A stretch of DNA of 64,000 nucleotides. Origin: Lojkania enalia. Taxonomy: Eukaryota > Ascomycota > Dothideomycetes > Pleosporales. The DNA is taken from contig ML986645.1 of NCBI GenBank assembly GCA_010094045.1, forward strand, positions 183,743 through 247,742, written 5' to 3'. The translations under genes were made by a program, and so were the position numbers. A model generated the notes under the pieces. It worked only from the letters and a program-made list of their open reading frames with translations. It was not told the origin of the DNA and did no database searches. This document shows positions 44,801 to 56,200 of the stretch, piece after piece. Position 1 is the stretch's first letter; the number at the start of each line of letters is the position of its first letter.

Positions 44801-46350
44801 ATGACATCAGAGGAGCTCTACCCAATCTACCCTACAGCAATCATCTTCCCGGCGCTGGCACTCCCAGCCGTAATCCTCGACATTCCGCCACTAATTTGGC
44901 ACATTTGGCAACGCAACATTGCGGCCTGGTCTCTTATACTCTGGTTGATTCTTATGAACCTATTCAACTTTATCAATGCACTCATCTGGCCCCGAGACAA
45001 CCTACTTAAATGGTGGAATGGCGATGGACTTTGCGATGTCGAGGTACGAATCTTCGTTGGTAGTATTGTCGCCCTGCCAGCAGCAGCGGCCATGGTTATG
45101 AGGAAACTCGCTCGCGTCATGGACACTCGTAACATGACGGTCACGACAAATAGTAGAACAAGGCTCAAAGAGAACGTTCTCGAGATTCTGTGGTGCTGGG
45201 GCTACCCCATTTTCATGATGATAGTGTACTACATCATTCAGCCAATACGGTACTATATCTTTAGTATCGCAGGCTGCGTTGTTGCTTATCACTCAAGCTG
45301 GCCAACTGCTGTGCTGAGTACCATCTGGGGTCCTATCACGATGATGGTAGCATCGGTCTACGCAGGTCAGCTTCATACTTCCATTATTTTCTATCTTAAC
45401 TAATTTACTGACTTTTGGTATTAGGAATCCTGATATACCGCCTATGCATCTACCGTCACGAGTTTAGAAGCCTATTGAGTGCCCGACGTACAACCAAATC
45501 GCGATTCGTGCGCCTCACAATCATGTCGATATTTCTCGTCGTTGTATATGTCCCATTCTCGTTCTATATCATGTACGACATGGTGCGAATGATGGGTGGA
45601 AGTTACGAGTGGAGCTCAGTCCATGGACCAGGGTGGAACTCAATCCAAAAAATCCCAACATTCGGCTCTGTCGCATATGACAAGTGGGGTCAAGTTGCCA
45701 CAGGATATGTCGCCTTCTTCATCTTTGGTACCGGCACGGATGCTAACAAAACCTACAAGAAGATGCTTTGTGCTATAGGGCTCGGAAGGCTATTCCCTAG
45801 TCTCTATAACATCATTGAAAGCGGACATACAACCCCGTCAATTGCCTTGTCAACAACACGAAGCTGGTTCTCGACTTGCACTAACAAAGCTAGAAATCTG
45901 TTTTCGAAATATTCTTCCACACATAACGCGGTTGATATGCATACTAGCAATACCTCCGTCGCCGATGTACTAACGCCGACTACCGCAAATACTGAATGTC
46001 ATCGCCTGCATTCGGTCTCCGCCGATGACCCAATCCTCCAAACTGAGTTCACTCATTCAAACGACAGTAATTCATTCCTTAGCAGGATTTTCACCAGCAG
46101 CAATCATGAACGCTCAATCCTTCCCTTATTTACGCGGCCAAACGTCAACAATCTCACAAGCAATAGCCAATCCCCGACTAGGATTTACCAGCCAGGTGGT
46201 CGTTCTTATGCCTGGGTGTCCTCAAACCCGCATGCAACCCGGACTCAAGATGACGATGGCGTGCATGTCGTTCAAGAAGTCACGCAGCACAGCAGAACCA
46301 AGAACGGCAAAGAAAAGGATATGGATGGTTGGCCTGGCGCTGACAAGTGA
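44801..46350 (+). CDS. STE3: STE3-type a-factor pheromone receptor (class D GPCR)
   Basis: Seven-helix receptor for the lipid-modified mating peptide, signalling through heterotrimeric G protein to the mating MAPK cascade. Exons 44801-45365 and 45425-46350, joined over a 59 nt intron, give 1,491 nt, 496 residues. A short outer N-terminus leads into IIFPALALPAVILDIPPLIW (TM1) and WSLILWLILMNLFNFINALI (TM2). The conserved first outer loop and TM3 read NGDGLCDVEVRI and IVALPAAAAMVMRKL. TM4 includes ILWCWGYPIFMMIVYYI, and TM6 LTIMSIFLVVVYVPFSFYI. Helix 7 is ATGYVAFFIFGTG. The remaining ~185 residues are a Ser/Thr/Asn-rich cytoplasmic tail, likely phosphorylated. The start at 44801 gives the usual short N-terminus; the frame is open further upstream. 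It is not adjacent to any recognisable MAT gene. Confidence 0.92.
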
Positions 46351-49300
46351 GGAGGATAGGGGTTGGGTATAAGGATTAGTAAAGCATTTCGGTTTCACAT
46401 CAACAACTCTCACACTTATTCGGGCATAGCATTATTTCTAGTCACTGAAATTGCATCATCGGAACATCTTGCCTATACGGACATTTATTTCTTTCCTCAA
46501 GGGAATATAGAGCAGTGGACTCATGGCGCTAGGGTTTACAACATTCATTACGTATAGCATTCATACTTTCTCTAAAATGTTCTTTTAATATGACAATTTT
46601 ACTATTTCTTATGTTGATGTTCTCGAAGTCATTTGGTAGATCACGAGAAGCCACTCACAAATGTTTTCTGCGGTTCTCTTTAGGCTTGCATTTAATTCCT
46701 CCACCATGTTGCTAAGAAGTACTTTTAGAGAAAACACCATTTCCAAACGCAAAGTCTTTTAGTATGAATACCCTTCCAATGTCAATGTCAATCTCTATCC
46801 CTCCATGCGTCCATCTAACTCCCGCTTTTAGCCCCCGCACACATAGGGCCTATTCGATCTCCAATTTAGTCCCAAAGCGCACTGATATCATGAAGGTGTA
46901 ACAAGTGTGTTATAATCCCATATTACGCTCACGTCATGCATTTGTCCGTGGATGTCCTTTATTTCAAAAGTACGCTCAAACTGTGTCTACGCTGTATTGG
47001 GCTTTTAGTCTCTACTATTCCTTTTCATTCGCATCTAGCATCTTATTTTTTAGTTCCAGTCCGCATTTGCAAGTATTATGGAGTTTTTATTTCAGTAGGC
47101 GAGATGTCTTTTATTGCTATCTTGTCAAGAGATTTCAGCCCAGCACTTTTCCCCATTACCTCTTTAGGACTCCGTTTTTAGTCCTACTTCCCCTAGGCAG
47201 CAAGGTTTGGAATAGCGGAAGGTCCTTTTCCCATCGAACCAGGGTACTCGGCTTCCGACATGCGGTCTCCTCTATTGGCCCTATAATTCTACCCTTTGTA
47301 TTGTTCATGCATTACTTTTAGTACTAGGCCTGGGCCACGGGGTTTTGGGTATTGGAACAATATTTCCAATTGAAGATTCGTAGCAATATTTTATCTAGGC
47401 GCTCGCCTTCGGCCGTTGAATGTGGTCCTTGTAAACTTTAGACACAATATACGTGTATGGATAGCTCGAGGAGTTTTTAGCCCAGCTGTTCTTCTCATAA
47501 TTCCTTCGGCGCAATAATTTTCAGTCCTGTGCCATGTAGCGAGTATCTGAATAATAAAAAAAAAGATTGCCCGCGCCATTTTGTTAGAATATTTATACCC
47601 AGACTCTCTGCTTCCGCGATTCGATCTTATTAGAATAGTTTTGAGACATAATTCACAGGCAATGATAAGTCGAGGGGTTCTTGTATCGGAGCACATGGTC
47701 GCCAATGCCGAATTCTTCTAAAAGTCAAGAAGTTTTAAGATTATTTCGAGCATGGCTCACATGCATACGCCGAGGAGTCCATTGAAGAATTGGATAAGGA
47801 AACTAGTATGCTTCAGGAGTGTTTTCAAGCCCGTGTTTTCTGATCTTGTGGATCCAGTTATTTTTCTATTTCAGTGCCCCACATAGAACGCCTCGATGAA
47901 AAATTTTAGTTTATCAATGTCGACCTGAGTACGAATTTTCAAAAGACTTAACCACGTCCCGAATCCTATGGGCTTCATAGCAACAATTTTTACTACCAGT
48001 TTATATCGATAGCGGCAATTTTAAGTTTTACATAGCGGAGCGGTTTATAAGGGTTCCCGTGCTTGATTCCTATTATGAGCTGAGGCTACCGCTTGATTTA
48101 GATATTTTTTAGGCATTATTGCTTCAGTCTATCTCTTTAAGTGAAATGAACGTATTGAAGGCGAGGGGCAACATTTTTGTCTTGTACTGGGACTACCATG
48201 ATCGCTTGATTCTATAGTTCAGTCTCGTACTGCCCGTTTTTAGTCCCATCTCATCCTTTGGTCACGTTAGGGTGTTAAGATTGGGTTTGGTACCAATTTA
48301 TAGGCAGATTTGACCGATTGGATTTTCTTACTAAACACACCCTCAGAAGGTCAAACACGATGGGTAGAAGAATAGGATCTCAACTCCGCACACTTTTGCC
48401 TTGAAATTTTCAAGAATATATCGTAGTTCTGGGATCTGGTGTAGTATTCGAATTCCTTCTATGTTTTTAGTAAGAGCAAGATTTTGGAATATGGTAGATT
48501 CTGAAGCATCTTTCGAAAGCGGTCTGCGGAATCTTAAACATTCGTTTGATCCGCCGGTTCTGCCCACACTAGCTAGGGCTAAATTTACTCCGACACGTAT
48601 AGGTAAGACCCGGAATTTATTAGTATTGCCCTACATGCGCTGTCCGCATCCGAATGCTCTATTCGGGCAGCTTTAGGCCACATCTCATAACCTATGATAG
48701 ACTTTCGTCAAATAAACATGAAATTCTTTTCCTATGAATTTTTAGCCTCGCGCTTTAGTCGTACTATGCAACGATTCGAGCGTGTCCTTTAATCCAAATG
48801 CTAAAATAGCTAGCGGGTTTTGTAGTATTGGAAAGCCTTAGAGCTGACTCAGGTCCTTTCTATCCAATCGGGCTATTCAAGACTCCGCAATTTGGTCGCT
48901 CATCAAATCTTTATCACTGATGTTTTAGTTCACGATTCATACTACTCTTCATGACCAATGCTTTTTACTCTCGTAATGCTTCTCGTAACACATGTCTCTT
49001 TTTACCGTCTTTTTAGAGGGAAATACTTCTGGGGAGTCGTAAGGAGTGGATAAAGGAAATAGTGTGCATTTTATATGGAGCAGTATGCTGTTAGTGACGG
49101 AACGAGAAGTTAAATAATTCTTGGATGGAGTAGGATGTCGGTGAATATCTTTAGTTGCTTTCGATGCCTACCATGAACACCTTCTCTTCTTCGTCTTGGT
49201 CATAGATACTTATAAATGCGGATTTTAGTGATAGAGAGATATGGTACTTATTTTTGGATTTGTGTTAGTCGGGGAACTAGTCTCCATCATGTTATCACTT

Positions 49301-50261
49301 CAACTTTTTAGTCTCAGGTTGTTTGTTTGTAGTGCCATCATCTGCTTCAGCGACGTCAACATTCATCCAATGGGCTCCCATGGCGTTCTTGTTAGCCATT
49401 TTAGAAAACCATGAATAAATGATTCGTTTCTCTCTATTGGACCTATGCTAGATGTTGTTGTCGCACGTACCCTCCTTGTAGCCCTGTTCAGTGTCTAGTA
49501 GTACCACAAACGTTTGATTTGGCAGCTAAAGTTTTGTGTGATTCTCACGTCCTTCAGTTTCCAATGCGACTAGGATTTTTCCTCTTTTAACAATTGAATA
49601 CTCTCAATACCCATATCTTTGCTGGTAGAAACTTCTAGACCTGTGGCCGATCCTCGCTAAGAGAATATATTCAAATTTTCTTTCCCAACTACATACTTCT
49701 CTTTTAGTACCGGGCCTAACGCATCTCATGTTCCTTGCGAGCTTACTCATCTGATATTATTGCTCCTTAGGAGTCACGAATTTTCTTTTTAGACTCAGCA
49801 CAAACATGGGTATTGACAAATTAATGTTTTAGCTCCAGAGGGTGTCAAGGTCCATAATTAGTTTGCGCAATCTTTTCGGTTTTCCAGCGTGCTCTACTCA
49901 TCGGGAAGAGGGCTTGATCTTTTTAGTCGCTAGCTTACACATGACAGACCTAGCAAAACTTTTCAATTATAAACAACGCTGGCACACTAAGCTCTTAGAG
50001 ATCGTATTATAGAACAAAAAAGCTCGCGAAGTATAGAAGAACAGGGAGGAAGTACGTAGGCGATGTTAATATAGTAGAAAAGAAAAGGAAAGAACAACTA
50101 GCATGACGTTTATGTATGGGATATGGTAGTGTGAAACACGTTAGAGAATGAACAGGTGTTTGGATTGCCAATGAGTAGTGGTGTAGCTTGATATGTTCAC
50201 TGATTGACCTTGCTATGAGTGAAGAAAAAATACTAGCTGATCATTAGAATTACATCTACGA
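46351..50261. other. 3.9 kb non-coding gap
   Basis: The largest gene-free stretch in the window, A+T-leaning, with no convincing protein, tRNA or transposon terminal repeats. Its notable content is the TTTTAG motif array described next. Several degenerate word groups recur (CATCTCAT, CTCTATTGG with CCTAT), hinting at old diverged repeats. Confidence 0.6.
46720..49925 (+). repeat. strand-biased dispersed TTTTAG motif array
   Basis: By eye I count about 22 TTTTAG hexamers on the + strand in this 3.2 kb and only about 3 CTAAAA. Roughly 1-2 per strand are expected at this base composition. Many extend to TTTTTAGTC or TTTTTAGYC. Examples lie near 46825, 47004, 47046, 47175, 47312, 47475, 48236, 48462, 48738, 49010, 49302, 49703, 49783 and 49918. 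Most follow a pyrimidine-rich tract, so each resembles a 3' splice site. Spacing is irregular (about 40-430 bp). Origin unknown. Confidence 0.6.
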
Positions 50262-53200
50262 TTACACGTCGTTGGTAATATCCGCGTCCGCACTCTTCCG
50301 AGTTGATGAACGCTTTAAATCCTCCGCAGATAAATGAGATTTCGTCTCAATACTCATTCCCGACATGGCTTGGTTCTGCTGCATACTCTCTTCCGCTGCT
50401 CTCCCAATGCTCATTACAGGGTCTTCGCTACCTCCCATTTTTCTGATCTGTTCCAATCCCAAATCGACCCTCTTTACACGACTCAGGCCCCCCTTCTCCC
50501 GATCCACTCGTGCACTTTCCGATTCCCTTTGTGCAAAAGATTTTACACTACTCTCGCCACGCTCCCAAACACCATCTTCCATTTCTCCAGTTTCCCTCAA
50601 ACCTTTTGGAGTTTGCTCACCCCTTCTAATCTCCCTTGTCCGCTCCGCCAATCTTACGATTTGTTCTCGAGTCAGATCCCGGAAGGCAATAACAAAATCC
50701 TCGCCTCCCTGAAATTGCTCATTGGCTTCAAATAGGGCCTGTGGATTTACGAGGCGTCGGTCGATTTTTGTCCAGCGGGTTCTGGGTGGTTGCTGGATAA
50801 AGGTAACAGGTTCTTGGTGACTACTACGCTGATCTGGAGAAGACGCAATTTCATAATTTGCAGCTGGAGGAGATGTATTACCTAGCGAAACGCTTGGTTC
50901 GCCAGGTGCTTGTGACGTGTCGGGGGATGTTGGCGGGCTGGTAATATAGGAAAAGTAGTCGTCTATGTTTATGGACGAGAGACCTGATATTGCGAGATCG
51001 AGTTTTGCTAGGTGTGGAGGTCGAGAATTCGAAGGAAGTACTGGCTCAGACTCAATGGCGGCAAAACGCTGGTTCGACGCAGAAAGTTGTGCTAACCCGG
51101 AAGCTTGCGGGTCGGAGTCTTGAATAGGAATGGGGATAGGTAATGGGCCGCGTGCCGTTAGGATATCAGGCACCCTAGAATATTCCCGGGTTTGCGTGCC
51201 TACACGGCGGTGGTGGAGTTGGCGCAGTAGCAATTCAGGAGGATCCCAAGAGTCCTGTTCTGGTGTAGCCTGTGCCCACTTTATTAGATTGTACAGAATA
51301 CTGCACTCGCCTGAATCCCGACTACGAAGAAGAATGTTGCTGGCACTGGTAATTAGCGATCCCTGGAGAGAGCGCTTGCTGGCTTTAATCGTGATGTCAG
51401 TCGGCGTTGCTCTCTCAAATCTGATCATGCCATCTTCATCGGATTCGTGGGCTTGTGTTGTATTCATGGAAAGGAAAAGCTTAATTAGGGATGTCCCGTT
51501 TTCATAGATTTCCAACCTAGATGGTCGGGGCATGATGCTACATTCATTACGGTGGAGTGACCTCCACTGTCTCGCTTCTTTGTTCCAACCATAAACAGCG
51601 GCCATCGGTATGATTGGATGCGTCCACATTGGGGGTAGTTGGGATGCGGAAGGATCTCTAAGGCGATACTCTGACTGCTGGTCTTTTGTATTGACGTCTT
51701 GTACATGAAGTTGTTGCGTCAAGGCCGATATGGGGTTTCTTTGAGTTCCCGTCGAAGTATTAGCGAATCCTGGACTCTGTAGTTGCGAGGCTGCAAGGCC
51801 CTCTATGGTATCTTGTGGTGGATGTGTTGAAGAACGCGTTCGATCCACCTCGGCATCTCGAGCATGCTTCAATTGTTGGAAAAGTATTTCACATTCTGCA
51901 GGGCTCCGGCTTTGGAACTTGACAGTATTCTGGGGGTTAGTAAGGGGCTCTTTTAGATTGCGAGCTTTGACTGCTAATTCGGTGCTCACTTGCTTCTGGA
52001 TCGGTACTGACGGCGTCAGTTCTAATGAGAGAATTGGGGCATATATATCCGTCTTGTGGTCCGATTTGTATATTTCAAGGATTCCGGGATAGATATGAAT
52101 AGAGCATTCATGGGGCCGGAGCGCTTCCCAGTTGTTTGCCTGCTTTGACCATGTAAAGACCGAAGCGATTGCCTTTTCCGGTTGGCGTTGCTTTGTTGAT
52201 ACATTGACTTCGGCATTGTATATTGTTACACCCGGTGGAATTGGATCATTACGCCCCTCTTGACCCTGTGATATGGTCTCGAACGGCGCCCTTCCCTCTT
52301 CACGAAGAGCGTATGGTTGGCTAAGGCTAACGAACGGCCTTTGACGATCTGTATCTTTATTGCTTTGCTCGACGACCAGGAGTAAGCTCCGGCAATGGGG
52401 ATATTCGGGGGGTAATTTGACCTTGACGCGCTTGTTGTTCGCTAGGTTAGTCGAATACACTACCTGGCCAGCTTCCATATACAGATACTGAAGTACACCT
52501 TGTCCTTCGCCATAACCTTCGGGACAGAGGCTCTGACCCTCATCATAGAGCTTGGTGATGTCATTGCAGGTTGGGCAGCTTTGGGCATGCACTTCGAAAT
52601 TGGCTAGTGCATGTACCTCTCCATTGTTTGGAGGCCGTGAATCCGGCATTTCTTGTTCAGGCTGCTTACCAAATCGTACACTTCGGAAAGCATCGCCAAT
52701 AGTACTGAAAACTGTTTTCTTAGGTGGGGGAGAATGGAAAAGCGGGTAAGGTTTTGGTTCATTCGGGCTGCTTGTTTGCCTCCACTCCGAAGGCAACACT
52801 TTGTTCACCTTCGAGTCCATCGGAGGGAAAAATAATGGAAGTAAAGATTTGTAGATGAACTCGTCATTCGAACCAAAGACACAGAATATAATTTTCTCGA
52901 GCGGATTTGTCTCATCCACTGTCTCGAGAAATCGTTTGACCTCCTCTATAGCGAGGGATGCGCAGTCGCGTTTTGGGTAGTTCAGCATACCAGTTCCGAT
53001 AGCGGGGAAGGCCAAGGATGAGGCTTTTAGAGAAGTGGCTGTGAATAGAGCTTCTCTATACAGCTTGCGAAGGACATCTTTGCTATTTGATCGATATGTC
53101 TCAGGAGGAACTGTGTGGATGACATGCCTCGCTGGTAGGAGATAGCCGGATGTGATACGTATATCACCCTCTTTGCAAATGCCGAAATTGGAGACATCCT

Positions 53201-56200
53201 CCTGCATAGAGAGCCCACCTTTTCTGAATACCGTTCTATCGAGAGTGCCCATACTAGTAAACCCAGGGTCGGTGGAGTTGACAATTATGTCGACCTCGAG
53301 CCTGGTAATATCTTCGCGTATGAAGCTAACGATATTATTGAATCTTGTGTCGGGAATTGAATTCGTACGTCGGGACCCGAGGTCACCAAGCTGGTAAAGA
53401 CGGGATATTGAGGGTATCTGGTGGACCTTGATAGCGTCATCCCGCCTCAGAGTAATAGCGTCCCGCTGGAACTCGCGCGTATACAGTGTCTCGTCAAGCA
53501 GTTCTTGAACTTCTTTTTGACTCTGCCCTGTCTGCTTGACACGGAAAGTTGAAAGCCTGACGCGCATTGTACGCATTTCATACGACTCAACACCATCCTT
53601 CGCATAAACATCATCTAAACCTTGCACGAAATCCTGACAGAGCTCTAGCAAGGCATGCACATCAAGCCCTTGAATATTCCTCATATGGGAATTATAATCA
53701 TTCCAAATGGTCTGGTAGCTGGGCTCGCCGAAATTCTGAGTGTATTTAGTCCGTTCAACGATTTCGGTCAGGCTTCCACAAGCATTCTGCAAGACCGAGC
53801 ATATCAGATCAGCATCAGCGAGGGTCTGGCCGGTGAAACTTTTGATGGTTTCTCGAGGGCGCCGAAAATGATCTCTAAGTGAGCGTAGGGTTGACGATAT
53901 CGCAACCAGCTCACCGAATACAATCTTAGGAAAATTGTCCATGTTTTCATCGAAGGTGAGTAGCTCCCGGGCTATAACATCCAGTTGCGTATATGTGTCT
54001 TGCAATTGTGAGGCTAGTGAAGCTGGGTTTCTTATCGGTGGAACCGGCTCTGCATTCTCAATGTCTCCATGGGTTGGCGGGAAGAAAACTGGCAGGAAGT
54101 CTTTGTAGGCCCTCTCGTCAGTTCCGTTATAGACACAAAAGATGATCTTCTCGAAATTGTGGGTTTTGTAAACGTCCAAGAATTCGCGGACTTCTTGGAG
54201 AGCGATTCTAGCAGCTATTCGGGGTGGAAATCCACACCCACCAGCAGCCAGGCAAGGAAATGCTAGAGTCTTGATATCATGAGAAATAGCAGCCTTTAGA
54301 GCACCCCGATAGCACTCTGTGAGTAGATTGAAGTTGCCCGTTGCCTTGGATGGTCCACCATATTGTGGACGGGCGGCGTGAATAATATAAGAGCTCGGCA
54401 GATTGTATCCTTTAGTCACTCGTACTTGCCCAAATTTCGCTTTATCTAGTGTTTTGCATTCTTTCTTCAATAGAGGTCCTGCGGCTTTATGAATGTAACG
54501 ATTCAGGCTATCGTTAGGTCGTACATTCTCCATTGCCCGATTGGCGGAATTAACAATCGCATCTACTTTTAAGCGTGTCTATGTACAGCTGTCAGATACG
54601 GATATTCTGTCTCTACTGCTGGTAAACGATAAAAATTGGCTTGAGACTACTTACGATATCATGGAAACAGAATGAAATTATTTGATTATACGCATCGTTG
54701 GGTGCATAGCTTTGATCTCGTTGCTGCAACTTTCGTACTCTGTACAAAGAGCGGATCGTTGGAATATCGTCGATTGTGAGGACCGGCAATCTACCGTCAT
54801 CTGCGCTCTCGTTATACGAAAGCGACATCGAAGATACCGAGCCTTCTTGCTCGCCTGCCTGTTCCGCCTTCGGCGTTATCTTTTCTCGAACCGGGAAAGT
54901 AAATTTCAAGCTTGCTTTGTTCGGTAGACCGCGTTTGACCTTGATATCTGGGAAACGGTTCTTATCAAAAGATGCTACCGCGGCTAAGGCGGAACCATCT
55001 GTTTCAAAAGTAGCGTAGCCTTCCCAGAAACCGGCACGCCTAGAAAATCGTGCTGATTGAGCTCCAAGAAATCCGAGCAAGTACCTTCTAAATGATTGGA
55101 TTTCATCGGTATTCTCTTCCACTTCGACTTCTATACGGTCGATATCCGAATTATCGGATGTGAGAGACTCTGGCCTTGGATAAGATCCAAGCATAGCTAA
55201 TCTCTTTAGGGTTGCATCTGGAACATTGTTAAGTGCTTCAACGGAAAGGACATCTTGCTTCGGAAGAGGCTCTTGACTTGATGAGGGAAAGACCACTGGC
55301 GATTCTGTACTTTCTAATATCTGTTCATCATTCTCTTTACCTGACATGCTCTTGCTATGGAACGTGATCTCGCTCAAGTCTTGTGAGCTGCCTTGAGATG
55401 CTGCGCTACTCCCGACGCTAGACTCGTCATCCGCGTCATCAACATCCTGCAGGTTCAAAACATTAGCATATTTCAAGAATCTAGTGTAGGCTGAGAAGAT
55501 AAAAGTAAGTTTAGGTACGAAGGAATTTTACCTTTGGTAGAGAGAAAGCGGCTAGCCTTTCCAAATGATTGGCTAGGTGGTTTTGAAGACCGCCTTCCAT
55601 ATTCGCCTCAGCGAAACATATTGGGCACCTTGGTCGCAAGTCGACCGTGGACGTTTCTGCTACTTTCATAATGCTGTCGAACTGTTGCTCCGAGATGCTA
55701 TTCGAGTGATTCTGACGAAGGTGACCCTTAAAGCCTGATTGTGTTGAATAAATTGTATTCGGATGCTCCGGGCATCTCCAAGCTTTCCGATGGCTAGCTT
55801 CATGCTCTATCCATTCCCTACGACTTCGGAATAATTGTTCGGAGCTGTCGCAGTCTGAATAAGTGCAAACATAAGGTTGAAGATCCTGAAGGAGATGAGT
55901 CCTGGTGAGAAAAGTTAGTAACTGACTCTTAAGAAATTTAGGGACCAATAAATATATGAAGCCGTTTCGCGTGGGGAAATTTGCCAGCATTAATATGCTG
56001 AAGTCTAAGACTTACCTCCATGAACGCCCTTTTCCATATCGCGATGGACAAATGATGAAGCAATACGGACACTCAAAATCTTTGTCTCCAGCTGCTGCAT
56101 TGGGAGGAGAGGGTAATTCCACACCGCGACCTGTAAGATCATGAACGGTCGTAGCATAGCTAGTCACCGATTTACTATCTACAATCTCATCTAAGGATTG

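Noticed and set aside
46905..47321. 138-codon + strand frame in the STE3-macro gap
   Set aside because: Phe/Ser/Tyr-rich translation of T-rich DNA with several TTTTAG motifs inside; no conserved residues.
54613..55990. Separate genes for the zinc-finger part and the macro part
   Set aside because: Splice signals at 55532/55446 and 54655/54578 join them in frame; the macro domain's own first strand is encoded before the last intron, so a separate macro gene would be truncated.
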